From Pseudonocardia sp. MH-G8 (lineage in GTDB: Bacteria; Actinomycetota; Actinomycetes; Mycobacteriales; Pseudonocardiaceae), in assembly GCF_002262885.1 (NCBI RefSeq), contig NZ_NKYF01000011.1:176130-240129 (forward strand): a stretch of 64,000 bases of DNA. Reading direction: 5' to 3'. This document shows positions 51,251 to 59,936 of this stretch, piece by piece. Position numbers and translations under genes: made by a program. The notes under the pieces were generated by a model. It was not told the origin of the DNA, ran no database searches, and saw nothing but the letters and a program-made list of their open reading frames with translations. Positions within the stretch are counted from its first letter, which is position 1, and each line of letters begins with the position of its first letter.

Positions 51251-51310
51251 GATCGCCGAAAATGGTGCCAGAACAGCAGACCTGCAGCCCTCGCACCACT
51301 CCTGGCGATC
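51251..51310. repeat. Interrupted stem-loop
   Basis: GATCGCC (51251-51257) pairs with GGCGATC (51304-51310), and TGGTGC (51263-51268) with GCACCA (51293-51298), with a five-base internal loop on each side. This regular form is more like a folded RNA than a terminator. No gene is close enough to be its obvious owner. Confidence 0.5.
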
Positions 51311-51683
51311 ATGACGGCGAGAGTGGCGTGAAGGCAGTCGCGAGCGGGTCCGACGTATGACTCACACCGCACTGCCGCGTGATCAAGGCCGGCGCAGGCA
51401 GGTGGCGGACGCATCGACCGCCTCACCGAGATGAACCTCGAACACCCGACGTCGGCGCCGACCGAGTCTTTCACTCCTGCCGCATTCCCGTCGTGCGTGA
51501 CCAACTCTCCTCCGTGCGCCCCAGCCTCGCGTCGGTCTGGTGACGGACGACGATGCGCTGCACCGCGTTCCTGAGCGGAACGCGACCGGGGCCGCCTGCC
51601 GGGTCACCCCGGGACAAACCCCACCGAGCGGGAAGCGCCGCGTGGTGATTGCGTAGCCGGGTGACTTCGAGGAAGGACGCGCC

Positions 51684-53348
51684 GTGAACGTGCTGGCCAG
51701 AGCGGGCGGGCTGCTCGCGGATGCCCTGCTGGGCCTCCCGCTGCGCGCGACCGCGTACGCCGTGGACCGTGACGTCGCCGTTCCCGTCCCCGGCGGGGTG
51801 TCGCTGCTCGGCGACCTCTACCGCCCGCGACGCGCCGCCGGTCCACAACCCGTGGTGCTGATCCGCCTGCCCTACGGCCGCACCGGGATGGTCGCGCACG
51901 CCTTCGCGGCGCCCTACGCGCGGCGCGGCTTCCAGGTCTTCGTCCAGTCCACGCGCGGGACGTTCGGGTCCGGCGGCCACTTCCGGCCCTTCACCGCCGA
52001 GCACGAGGACGGGCTTGCCACCGTGGCCTGGCTGCGGGAGCAGCCGTGGTGCGACGGCCGCGTCGCGATGACCGGGGGCAGCTACTTCGGGCACACGCAG
52101 TGGGCGGTCGCACCCTACGTGGACCCGCCGCTGGTGTCGGTCTCGCCGCACATCACGGCGGCGCGGATCACCGCCGCGTTCTACGACCACGGCGCGCCCC
52201 TGCTGCAGAACGCGCTGACCTGGTCCAGCCAGATCGGCCGGCAGGAGGCGGGCGGTCTGCCCGCACCGATCCCCCGCCCGCGGCTCGCGGTGAAGCTCCG
52301 CCACGCGCTCCGCCGGCTGCCACTCCAAGCCGCGGACACGGCCGTCGTGGGTGCTCCGGTCGCGTTCTGGCGCGACTTCACCACCCACGCCGAGCCGGGC
52401 GACGACTTCTGGTCGGTCGCGGACCACGACGGCGCCGACCTGGCGCGCATGCCGCCGGTGAACATGGTGACCGGCTGGTGGGATCTGTTCGCCGCCGAGC
52501 AGCTCGCCGACTACCGCGCCCTGCGGGCTGCAGGCGTGCCGGCGCGGATCACGGTCGGTCCGTGGCTGCACGGCGAGACGGGCGAGCTCAAGGCGCTCGT
52601 GCGCACCGACGTCACGTGGCTCGACCACCACCTCCGCGGCGGCCCGGCACCCAAGGGCGCGCCCGTGCGGCTGTACCTGCAGGAGGCCGGCACCTGGCTG
52701 GAGTTCGACTCCTGGCCGCCCTCGCGCAGCCGTGACGTGCTCCACCACCTGCGGCCGGGCGGCGGGCTCACGGAGGAGGCCGAGGCCGGCGATCCCGAAC
52801 CCAGCCGGTTCACCTACGACCCGACCGACCCGACCCCGACCGTCGGCGGGCCGATGCTGCAGGCGCCGGGCAAGCAGGCCGACAACCGCTCCGTCGAGGA
52901 ACGCGCCGACGTGCTCGTCTTCACCGGCCCCGTGCTGGCGTCCGGCCTCGACGTGGTCGGGCCCGTGCGCGCCCGCGTGTACGTCCGCCCCGAACTCGAG
53001 CACGCCGACGTGTTCGTGCGGCTGTGCGACGTCGACCGGGACGGGGCGTCGCGCAACGTCGTGGACGGCATCCGCAGGCTCGACCCGCGCACCGTGCCCG
53101 GGCCGGACGTCACGGTCGGCGAGGACGGGGTCCTCGCCGTCGACGTCGAGCTGTTCCCCACCGCGTACCGCATCGCGGCCGGGCACCGGCTGCGCGTCCA
53201 GGTCAGCGGGGGCGCCTTCCCGCGCTTCGCGCGCAACCTCGGCACCGGCGAGCCGCTCGGCACCGCCGTCGCCGGACGCCCCTGCCCGTTCCGGGTGTTC
53301 CACGACACCGGGCACCCGTCGCACGTGGTCCTGCCCGTCCTGTCCTGA
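51684..53348 (+). CDS. CocE/NonD family hydrolase (X-Pro dipeptidyl-peptidase type)
   Basis: A 554-residue alpha/beta hydrolase with a C-terminal jelly-roll domain. The nucleophile is Ser133 in GGSYFG; the expected Asp is in the GWWDLF region and the His in WLHGE. The family includes cocaine esterase and other esterases and peptidases. Start GTG at 51684 follows AGGAAGGAC. The substrate is unknown. No signal peptide is evident, though the first 25 residues are mildly hydrophobic. Confidence 0.9.
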   Translation: MNVLARAGGLLADALLGLPLRATAYAVDRDVAVPVPGGVSLLGDLYRPRRAAGPQPVVLIRLPYGRTGMVAHAFAAPYARRGFQVFVQSTRGTFGSGGHFRPFTAEHEDGLATVAWLREQPWCDGRVAMTGGSYFGHTQWAVAPYVDPPLVSVSPHITAARITAAFYDHGAPLLQNALTWSSQIGRQEAGGLPAPIPRPRLAVKLRHALRRLPLQAADTAVVGAPVAFWRDFTTHAEPGDDFWSVADHDGADLARMPPVNMVTGWWDLFAAEQLADYRALRAAGVPARITVGPWLHGETGELKALVRTDVTWLDHHLRGGPAPKGAPVRLYLQEAGTWLEFDSWPPSRSRDVLHHLRPGGGLTEEAEAGDPEPSRFTYDPTDPTPTVGGPMLQAPGKQADNRSVEERADVLVFTGPVLASGLDVVGPVRARVYVRPELEHADVFVRLCDVDRDGASRNVVDGIRRLDPRTVPGPDVTVGEDGVLAVDVELFPTAYRIAAGHRLRVQVSGGAFPRFARNLGTGEPLGTAVAGRPCPFRVFHDTGHPSHVVLPVLS

Positions 53349-53460
53349 GCCGCGCGTGGCGGGCGACCGGGTACCGCTGGACCCGGAACCTCGCCCGTCA
53401 ACCGGCCTCTCGCCGAGTCGTGCTTGTTTGACCGGGTCGCCATCGCGGAAACTCGGGGGC

Positions 53461-53799
53461 GTGAGTGAGAACACGGGAGTGGACCTGCGGCTCGACGAGG
53501 CCGGGCTGGCTGCTGACCTGCCCCGCCCCGGCCACCTGCAGGACCAGATCCAGGACGTGCCGTTCCGGCCGGTCCAGTTCCGCGACGACGACCTGGCGAC
53601 GGCGCTGGAACGGTCGGCGGACTGGCTGCGGCGCGTCGAGTCCTGGCTCGGTGAACCGGTCGACGTCATCGCCATCCACCTGGACTACGACGACGCCAGC
53701 GGTTCCCCCTACTACGAGGTGAAGCTTCTCTGCAACGACGAGGACCTGGCGGGTGCGCCGGTCGCGATGCGGGCCGCCCGGGAGGACGCCTCCGGCTGA
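53461..53799 (+). CDS. Hypothetical protein
   Basis: A 112-residue acidic protein starting with GTG after GGGGG. It has a central amphipathic stretch (LATALERSADWLRRVESWLG) and IHLDYDDASGSPYYEVKLLCNDEDL; no family is recognised. The composition and codon use look coding. It lies between the CocE-type hydrolase and a GNAT gene on the same strand and may be in their transcript. Confidence 0.65.
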   Translation: MSENTGVDLRLDEAGLAADLPRPGHLQDQIQDVPFRPVQFRDDDLATALERSADWLRRVESWLGEPVDVIAIHLDYDDASGSPYYEVKLLCNDEDLAGAPVAMRAAREDASG

Positions 53800-53908
53800 T
53801 CTGCCCGACCTCCACCACGAGCGCCCCGCGATCCGTAGGGTCGGGCGGGTGCGGATCAGCCACGGCACGGGACTCCCTGCGGCCGGGATCCACGAGGAAG
53901 ACGGTGCT

Positions 53909-54379
53909 GTGCCGCCCATGGACGAGCTCCGCATACGCGCCGCTGAACCCGATGAGGCCGGAGCTCTCACGGAGCTGACGCGACGGTCGAAGGCGTACTG
54001 GGGCTATCCGCAGGCGATGATGGACGGCTGGGCGGACATGCTGTCGGTCAGCGCCGCCGCCATCCGTGACGGGCGGTTCGTGGTCGCGGAGCGGGGCGGC
54101 GTGGTGGCGGGCTATTACCAGCTCACCGGCAGGCCGCCGAACGGCGATCTGGCAGACCTGTTCCTCGAACCCGAGGCGATCGGCACCGGCCTGGGGCGGG
54201 TGCTCTGGGAACACGCCGTCGCCTCGGCCCGCCGGGCCGGATTCCAGACCTTGACCCTGGAATCCGACCCGCACGCCGAGGCGTTCTACCTGCACATGGG
54301 GGCCGAGTACGTCGGCGATCGAGAGGTCGCGCCCGGCCGGGCACTGCCGGTCCTGCGGGTCACCTTCCCCACCGCGTGA
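53909..54379 (+). CDS. GNAT family N-acetyltransferase
   Basis: A 156-residue acetyltransferase with the GNAT core: IRAAEPDEAGALTEL at the start, the acetyl-CoA pyrophosphate loop GTGLGRVLWEHA, and the final YLHMGAEYVG strand. It would acetylate an amine or protein N-terminus; substrate unknown. GTG at 53909 has GAGGAAG at eight bases; an ATG at 53918 is too far from it. Confidence 0.88.
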   Translation: MPPMDELRIRAAEPDEAGALTELTRRSKAYWGYPQAMMDGWADMLSVSAAAIRDGRFVVAERGGVVAGYYQLTGRPPNGDLADLFLEPEAIGTGLGRVLWEHAVASARRAGFQTLTLESDPHAEAFYLHMGAEYVGDREVAPGRALPVLRVTFPTA

Positions 54380-54395
54380 GGACCCTTCGCACCTG

Positions 54396-54836
54396 TCAGG
54401 CGTTGCGGGCCCGCAGCAGCGCGGGGACGAGTACGGCGACGGCGAGGTGGACGAAGAACAGCGCCACCTGGGTGCCGGGCGTGGCGTCGATGAGGAAGAT
54501 CGGGACCATCGACGCGATGACCACGATCGACGCCGTCGTGACCCAGATCCTGGCCGCGTGCCGGGTGAGTCGTTCCAACAGGGCGAGGGTTCCCCAGCCG
54601 AGCAGGGCGGCCACCAGCGTGACCACGGCGGTGACCACGGGATCGATGATCACCGAGCCGGAGGGATCGCTCAGGACGTAGTCGGCGCCGGCGAGCCGGC
54701 CGACCGCCCACACCACGAGGGTGACGACGACGGTCGCGCCGACTCCCGCGAGACGCAGGAGCGGCCGGCGCGCCTTGGACGGGCGGGGCGACACGGTGGA
54801 GGCGGGCTGGGTGGTCTCGGTGGTAGGCATGGACAT
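54396..54836 (-). CDS. DUF6069-like membrane protein
   Basis: A 146-residue protein with four hydrophobic helices (about 27-48, 63-82, 95-113 and 122-141) after a Ser/Thr/Pro-rich tail. The pattern fits actinobacterial DUF6069 proteins, whose function is unknown. ATG at 54836 or two codons later. A possible promoter with a dyad lies at 54842-54867. It is convergent with the GNAT gene, with only 16 bases between stops. Confidence 0.75.
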   Translation of the reverse strand: MSMPTTETTQPASTVSPRPSKARRPLLRLAGVGATVVVTLVVWAVGRLAGADYVLSDPSGSVIIDPVVTAVVTLVAALLGWGTLALLERLTRHAARIWVTTASIVVIASMVPIFLIDATPGTQVALFFVHLAVAVLVPALLRARNA

Positions 54837-54841
54837 ACTCT

Positions 54842-54867
54842 GAGACTTGAAGTCAGGTTCATGTCAA
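54842..54867 (-). promoter_or_regulatory. Possible MerR-type promoter of the DUF6069 gene
   Basis: On the minus strand TTGACA (54862-54867) is followed after a 19-base spacer by CAGAGT, and the spacer holds the perfect palindrome GACTTGAAGTC (54844-54854). A 19-base spacer with a dyad is the arrangement used by MerR-family activators, but no MerR gene lies next to it. Confidence 0.4.
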
Positions 54868-54927
54868 AGCCGCCTGCGGGTGACGCGCGGCACGTCCTCC
54901 ACGTGCCGCGCCCACACCGGCTTCAGC

Positions 54928-55953
54928 TCAGAGTTCGCGGCCCTTGGCACGCTGCTGGCGCCCCTGCTGCCCGTACGGGTACTCGCCGACGATCGGGTCG
55001 CTGGCCTCGTCCAGCAGCTGCGTCTCCTCCTCGGACAGGTGCAGTTGCGCCGCGCCCAGGTTGTCGTCGAGCTGCTCGACCGTGCGGGCACCGAGGATCA
55101 CCGACGTGACGCCCGGCCGGTCCGCGGTCCAGGCCAGGGCCACCTGCGCCATCGACACCCCGCGCGACTCCGCGATCTTGGCGACGGCATCGACGACCTG
55201 CCAGGTGCGCTCCTGCGCGTTGCGCGGCGCGTAGGCCTCCATGCCCCGCTCGGGATCGTCCCCGAGCCGGCTGGAGCCCGCCGGCACCTCGTCGCGGCGG
55301 TACTTGCCGGTGAGCCAGCCGCCGGCCAGCGGTGACCACGGCAGGATGCCGATGTTCTCGTGCTCGCAGACGTCGGTCAGCTCGAACTCGATCTCGCGGA
55401 CCAGCAGGTTGTACTGCGGCTGCAGGGTCACGATCGGTGCGAGGCCGAGGAACCCGGTGAGCATCGCGGCCTTCTGCAGCTGCCAGCCCAGGAAGTTGCT
55501 CACCCCGACGTAGCGGATCTTGCCGGCCCGCACGGCGTCGTCGAAGAAGCGGAGCGTCTCCTCCAGCGGCGTCAACGCGTCCCAGGCGTGAGCCTGGTAG
55601 AGATCGACGGAGTCGACCTGCAGCCGCCGGAGGCTCGCGTCCAGCGCACGGGTGAGCCCCACTCGGCTCAGGCCGACGTCGTTGACCCCGTCGCCCATGG
55701 CGAAGCGCCCCTTCGTAGCGACGACGACCTGGTCGCGGACCTCCGGACGCTTCGCGAGCCAGCGTCCGATGATCTCCTCGGAGACGCCCCGGGAGTAGAC
55801 GTTGGCAGTGTCGACGAAGTTGCCGCCCAGCTCCAGGAACCGGTCCAGCTGCGCGTGCGACACCTCTTCACTGCTCTCGTTGCCGAACGTCATGGTGCCC
55901 AGGCACAGCGACGACACAACGGTTCCGGTCCCACCGAGCGTGCGATATTCCAT
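54928..55953 (-). CDS. Aldo/keto reductase
   Basis: A 341-residue TIM-barrel oxidoreductase. The active-site tetrad is visible: Asp48 and Tyr53 in FVDTANVYSRG, Lys81 in ATKGRF and His122 in YQAHAWD. It reduces carbonyl groups with NADPH; the family is broad and the substrate is unknown. ATG at 55953 starts the conserved MEYRTLGGTG. It faces the ArsR fusion gene, with about 200 bases between. Confidence 0.9.
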   Translation of the reverse strand: MEYRTLGGTGTVVSSLCLGTMTFGNESSEEVSHAQLDRFLELGGNFVDTANVYSRGVSEEIIGRWLAKRPEVRDQVVVATKGRFAMGDGVNDVGLSRVGLTRALDASLRRLQVDSVDLYQAHAWDALTPLEETLRFFDDAVRAGKIRYVGVSNFLGWQLQKAAMLTGFLGLAPIVTLQPQYNLLVREIEFELTDVCEHENIGILPWSPLAGGWLTGKYRRDEVPAGSSRLGDDPERGMEAYAPRNAQERTWQVVDAVAKIAESRGVSMAQVALAWTADRPGVTSVILGARTVEQLDDNLGAAQLHLSEEETQLLDEASDPIVGEYPYGQQGRQQRAKGREL

Positions 55954-56128
55954 GCGCCCATCCTGCCGCCCGCCGTCTGCGTGGCCGTCGACGGCACACA
56001 CCCCGGTGCGGTCCGCACACATTGCGGACGGTGTGTGCGGACCCCACCGGATGTGTGCGATGGGCCCTGGTCCTGCCACGTCACCGTCCGGGTCGGGCGC
56101 GCCTCGCCCCCGTGGGGCGTCACGTCGA

Positions 56129-56159
56129 TTGACATTAGGCAGGTAAATACCTGCATAAT
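56129..56159 (+). promoter_or_regulatory. Promoter and palindromic operator of the ArsR-SRPBCC gene
   Basis: TTGACA (56129-56134), a 19-base spacer and CATAAT (56154-56159) form a promoter. The spacer contains GCAGGTA-AA-TACCTGC (56139-56154), a perfect 7-bp inverted repeat, in the place where ArsR-type repressors block RNA polymerase. The regulator gene starts within 30 bases. Confidence 0.7.
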
Positions 56160-56186
56160 GGTCGGGTGGGCGACGAGGCAACCGAG

Positions 56187-56975
56187 ATGGACCCGGTCTT
56201 CAGAGCGCTGGCCGACCGCACCCGGCGTCTCCTGCTCGATCGTCTGCGGGAGCACAACGGCCAGACGCTGCGCGAGCTGTGCGAGCGAGTGGACATGGCG
56301 CGCCAGTCGGCGACGCAGCATCTCGACGTCCTTGTCCGGGCCAACCTCGTGACCGTCGTTCGGCGCGGACGGGAGCGGCTGCACTACCTCAACCCGGTGC
56401 CGATCCACGAGATGGAGGAGCGCTGGATCTCCGGGTTCGAGAAGCCCCGCCTACAAGCGATCAACGCCATCAAGATCCAGGCAGAGGAGCACGCCATGTC
56501 CGACGAACCCACTCCCGCGCCGGCCTACGTCTACGTCACCTACATCCGCGCCAGTGCGGAGCAGGTGTGGCAGGCCCTGACGGACGCAGACCTCACGACG
56601 CGCTACTGGGGGCATGCCAACGTCTCGGACTGGCAGCCGGGCTCGGCGTGGGAGCACCGGCGCGCCGACGGATCGGGCCACGTCGATGTCGTCGGCAGAG
56701 TGATCGAGACCGACCCCCCGACCCGCCTGGTGATCACCTTCGACGACGCTCCCGACGCCGAATCGCCGCGGGAACCCTCGGTTGTCACCTTTCTCGTCGA
56801 GCCGCACCACGACATCGTCCGCCTCACCGTGACCCACGAGAACCTCCCCAACCAGGCGATGCTCGACGGAATCTCCGCCGGCTGGCCGGCTGTGTTGGCG
56901 AACCTCAAGTCGCTGCTCGAGACCGGTGACGTCCTTCCCCAGGCGCCATGGGAGATGTCGCCCGCGCACTCTTGA
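56187..56975 (+). CDS. ArsR-type regulator fused to SRPBCC (AHSA1) domain
   Basis: A 262-residue fusion: a winged helix (FRALADRTRRLLLDRL, then RQSATQHLDVLVRANLV) joined to an AHSA1-like START domain from about residue 108 (YIRASAEQVWQALTDADLTTRYWG). Such two-domain proteins bind a small hydrophobic ligand and control their own operon. ATG at 56187 has GAGG at eight bases; a GTG at 56166 lies where transcription should begin and could be a leaderless start. The downstream gene at 57010 encodes a DinB-fold protein. Confidence 0.9.
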   Translation: MDPVFRALADRTRRLLLDRLREHNGQTLRELCERVDMARQSATQHLDVLVRANLVTVVRRGRERLHYLNPVPIHEMEERWISGFEKPRLQAINAIKIQAEEHAMSDEPTPAPAYVYVTYIRASAEQVWQALTDADLTTRYWGHANVSDWQPGSAWEHRRADGSGHVDVVGRVIETDPPTRLVITFDDAPDAESPREPSVVTFLVEPHHDIVRLTVTHENLPNQAMLDGISAGWPAVLANLKSLLETGDVLPQAPWEMSPAHS

Positions 56976-57009
56976 TCCACTCGGTGCACGACCGAAGAAA
57001 GAAGGAACC

Positions 57010-57507
57010 ATGGACACCTCCCCCCTTCGGGACGCCTGTCGTGTGCTGCTGGAGGCTGCCGCCACCGTGGCCGAGGCCGCCGACACGAGCCCTGCCCCGC
57101 CGCCCGGCGAGTGGAACGCAGACCAGATCCTGGCGCACGTCTCCATCGTCAACGCCGCAACCATCGCCGTCGCCGCCGGTGTCGCTTCGGGGGCGAACAC
57201 CACGTACGACAACCGCACATCGCAGGACACCTGGACGATCGAACGCGTCATCGCGCGCGCCGGCGGCAACGCAGGGCTCCGGGAGCGCATCCGCCTCCAA
57301 GGAGACGCCCTCTGCGCGTTCGGCGGCCCGGCGCTGAGCGAGGCCGAGCTCGACACACTGGTGCCCGCCCTGCTCCTGTCCGACGGACAGGCCCTTGTCG
57401 ATCAGCCCATCCAGCTGAGGGACATCATCACCGGTCTCGCCGAGTCGGAGCTGCCCGGCCACACGAAGCAGCTCCTGGCCCTGATTCCGGACAGCGTCGG
57501 TGTCTGA
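57010..57507 (+). CDS. DinB-superfamily protein
   Basis: A 165-residue protein with the start DTSPLRDACRVLLEAAATV and WNADQILAHVSIVNAATI, a pattern of the DinB/maleylpyruvate isomerase N-terminal fold, with one His visible in the helix where a metal ligand is expected. It follows the ArsR-SRPBCC gene by 34 bases and has AAGAAGGA before the ATG, so it is probably in the same operon. Function unknown. Confidence 0.75.
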   Translation: MDTSPLRDACRVLLEAAATVAEAADTSPAPPPGEWNADQILAHVSIVNAATIAVAAGVASGANTTYDNRTSQDTWTIERVIARAGGNAGLRERIRLQGDALCAFGGPALSEAELDTLVPALLLSDGQALVDQPIQLRDIITGLAESELPGHTKQLLALIPDSVGV

Positions 57508-57749
57508 GCCGCAGCCCGACACTCCGGCCGGCGGCGGCGGGTGGTCCACAGATCCGGAGTGACGAGGTCCGGCCGCCGTCGCTGCCACATAGCGCTGGTC
57601 CGGGGCGGGCTCGGGTGCGGGTCCCGGTGGCGTCACCCGTCGAAATGGCAGTCAGCGCGAATCGGGCAAGATCGAACAACGCTGGGGCGCCACCTCGGCC
57701 GCGTTCAGCCCCGATCAGGCGACGATGAGGAGGCGTCCGATCCACTCGT

Positions 57750-58454
57750 TCAGGACGGGTCGAACCCCAGCCCGCGCAGCGCCGCGTGCCGGCCGTGGCG
57801 GACGTGCATCTGGGTCACGGCCACAGCCCCGATCACGTCGCCGGCCTCGAGGTAGCGCACCAGCTCGAGGTGCTCGTGGTGGGCCTGTTCGAGCCGGTCC
57901 CCCCGGGCGGAGGCGTTGATGAAGCGCTCGCAGGCGTGCCACAACGATCGCGCGGTGCGCTCGAGCATGCCGGTCTCGAGAGCGTCGAACACCGCGAAGT
58001 GGAAGGAGCGGTGTTCCTCGAGCAGCGCCAGCGGGCTCAGCTGCCCGGCTTCCCGCAACGCGGCGAGCCGCTGGAGGTGGACCCGCATGCGGGAGGCGGT
58101 CTCCGCGGGGGCCGTCGCGGCGGCCCGCTCCACCGCCATCACCTCCAGCACCTCCAGGAGGCGGTAGCCGTCCTCGACGTCACGACGCGCGATGCCTGCC
58201 ACCACGGCGCCGCGATGGGGGTACATCTCGACGAGTCCCTCGGCCAGCAGCTCCCGGAAGGCCTCCCGCACCGGGATGCGGCTCACCGCGAGCTCCTTCG
58301 CGATGAAGTCCACCCCGATCTTGCTCCCGGCCGCGATCTCGCCGATCACGATCCGCTTCCGGATCTCGTCCACCGCGTAGTCGGTCAGCGTCTCGTGGGC
58401 CGGGGTGGACCGCGCGTCGCGAGGGGGCCCCGCTGACTCGGTCGATGCGGTCAC
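57750..58454 (-). CDS. GntR family regulator, FCD subfamily
   Basis: A 234-residue regulator with a winged helix (IAAGSKIGVDFIAKELAVSRIPVREAF condensed) and an FCD domain (EDGYRLLEVLEVMAVERAA). It lies just downstream of the flavin monooxygenase on the same strand and opposite the nicotinate-type genes; the stop of the monooxygenase gene is eight bases before its start. GTATGA-type sequences in the divergent gap at 59732-59846 could be its binding sites. Effector is probably a pyridine carboxylic acid or a derivative, by context. Confidence 0.88.
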   Translation of the reverse strand: MTASTESAGPPRDARSTPAHETLTDYAVDEIRKRIVIGEIAAGSKIGVDFIAKELAVSRIPVREAFRELLAEGLVEMYPHRGAVVAGIARRDVEDGYRLLEVLEVMAVERAAATAPAETASRMRVHLQRLAALREAGQLSPLALLEEHRSFHFAVFDALETGMLERTARSLWHACERFINASARGDRLEQAHHEHLELVRYLEAGDVIGAVAVTQMHVRHGRHAALRGLGFDPS

Positions 58455-58461
58455 CGCCTGA

Positions 58462-59718
58462 TCATCCCACGGGTTCGGGGGCCGGGACGGGTGCAGCCCG
58501 GTCCCCGCCGGTCAGCGGGTGCGCGGGCTCGGGCCAGCGCAGCGACGGGCCGATGTAGCTCTCGGCGAAGTTGCGCGCGTAGGCCCTGGAGTGCTGCAGC
58601 TGCCACAGCCGCGAGCGCTGGACCTTCTGGCGGAACGCGGCGTCGGGGGTGTCCCCCGGGTAGGTGTGCATCATGTGGATCAGCGCGTGGCTGAACTCCT
58701 GGGCCTTCCAGATGTCGGGCACGCGGTTGAGGGTGAAACCGTCGAGCACTCCCTCGTCCGGATCGGTGGCGTGGTGCGCGAGGACCACGTCGAGCTCGGC
58801 GGCGTCGGCGATGGCGAGGTTCATCCCCTTGCCCCCCGAGGGCGTGATGATGTGCGCCGCGTCGCCGAGCAGGAACAGCCGCCCGAACCGCATCGGCTCG
58901 GTCACCCTGCTGCGCATCTCGAGCATGTTCTTGCTGATCACCGGGCCCTCGTTCAGGGTCCAGCCGGGCCGGCCCAGCCGGGTCCTGAGCTCGTGCCAGA
59001 TCCGCTCGTCGGGCCAGTCCTCGACCGTGTCGCCGAACGGCACCTGCAGGTGGAAGCGGGTCACCTCGTCGGTGCGCAGCAGGTGCCCCGCGAACCCGCC
59101 GTCCTGCTGCGCGTAGATGGTCCAGTCGGCCGACGGCGCAGCCTGGGCGAGCAGGGTCAGCCACCGGAACTCGTGTTGCATCTCGTGGTCGCTGTAGGAG
59201 CCGTCGGGAAGCGCGGCGCGGCTCGCCCCGTACTGGCCGTCGGCGCCCGCGAGGAACTCCGCCGTGATCACGCTCCCGTCGGAGCACACGATGCGCGGGG
59301 TGCCGTCGAGGTGCCCCTCCACCGACATCACCGTCGTCTCGAACCGCACCCGGCCGCCGCCGGCCTCGAAGCCGGCGAGCAGGTCGGCCACGACCTCCTG
59401 CTGCGGGTAGATCACGTGCGGGGTGTCGTCGTACATGGCGGAGTAGTCGGCGAAGAAGCTCGTCTCGCCGTAGCGGAACTCGCAGCCGTTGTGCACTGCT
59501 CCCTCGGCGTGCATGCGCTCACCGAGGCCGATCCGGTCGAGCAGCTCCACGGTGCGGTGCTCCAGCATCCCGGCGCGGGCGCGGGCGAGCACCCGCTCGC
59601 GGCTGAGCCGCTCGACGACCTGACACGGGGTGCCCCTGCGCTGGAGCAGATTCGCCAGCATCAGGCCGGCTGGACCGGCACCGATGACGGCGACGCTGGT
59701 GGTCGTCTCGCGTGGCAT
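58462..59718 (-). CDS. PobA-type (4-hydroxybenzoate 3-monooxygenase family) flavin hydroxylase
   Basis: A 418-residue FAD monooxygenase: GAGPAGL near residue 14, RARAGMLEHRTVELL as in PobA (RIRAGVLEQ), DxG motif region AGADGQYG and GDAAHIITPSGGKGMNLA for FAD. Compared with Pseudomonas PobA, the aligned residues keep Tyr201 and Arg214 but replace Ser212 by Leu. So a carboxylate-bearing ring is likely, though not necessarily 4-hydroxybenzoate. Placed opposite nicF-nicD-nicX, it could make 2,5-dihydroxypyridine from hydroxynicotinate or a related acid. That is inference; known NicC belongs to another branch. Confidence 0.88.
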   Translation of the reverse strand: MPRETTTSVAVIGAGPAGLMLANLLQRRGTPCQVVERLSRERVLARARAGMLEHRTVELLDRIGLGERMHAEGAVHNGCEFRYGETSFFADYSAMYDDTPHVIYPQQEVVADLLAGFEAGGGRVRFETTVMSVEGHLDGTPRIVCSDGSVITAEFLAGADGQYGASRAALPDGSYSDHEMQHEFRWLTLLAQAAPSADWTIYAQQDGGFAGHLLRTDEVTRFHLQVPFGDTVEDWPDERIWHELRTRLGRPGWTLNEGPVISKNMLEMRSRVTEPMRFGRLFLLGDAAHIITPSGGKGMNLAIADAAELDVVLAHHATDPDEGVLDGFTLNRVPDIWKAQEFSHALIHMMHTYPGDTPDAAFRQKVQRSRLWQLQHSRAYARNFAESYIGPSLRWPEPAHPLTGGDRAAPVPAPEPVG

Positions 59719-59731
59719 GTGCAGCCTCCTC

Positions 59732-59910
59732 GTATGACTCATGGCTGACGAAGTTTCATACTTAATATGCACCTCGTCAAGCGGGCTGCTCGCTTCACCA
59801 GCGCATCTACTGCAGATCGCTTGGCCGTGTTGACAGGATCGTATGAAGTTGCGACTCTTCCGGCCGACCCCGTGATGGGAACCACAGCGCGTGGGCCCGG
59901 GGTTCCCATC
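59732..59910. promoter_or_regulatory. Divergent control region of the pyridine locus
   Basis: Three GTATGA-type half-sites occur: GTATGA 59732-59737, TCATAC 59756-59761 and GTATGA 59841-59846. The last is close to a TTGACA (59830-59835) that could drive the MFS gene. Further on, GATGGGAACC (59874-59883) pairs exactly with GGTTCCCATC (59901-59910), a 10-bp inverted repeat 26 bases before the MFS start. GntR regulation is likely, but the exact operator is not resolved. Confidence 0.5.
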
Positions 59911-59936
59911 CCCGACAACTCGACGACGAGGCTTCG

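Larger units (their letters stand above)
50367..51683. other. 1.3-kb gene-free stretch with large inverted repeats
   Basis: No open frame here has convincing codon use or a recognised family. The stretch contains an SOS box for the HNH gene (50380-50395), a 580-bp imperfect inverted repeat (50559-51139), a 20-bp hairpin (51146-51221) and an interrupted hairpin (51251-51310). Apparent reading frames in the repeat arms resemble each other only because the DNA is inverted-repeated. Confidence 0.7.

Noticed and set aside
50519..51504. Several apparent coding frames on both strands of the inverted-repeat region
   Set aside because: They resemble each other only because of the inverted repeat, lack ribosome sites and known domains, and are interrupted by hairpins.
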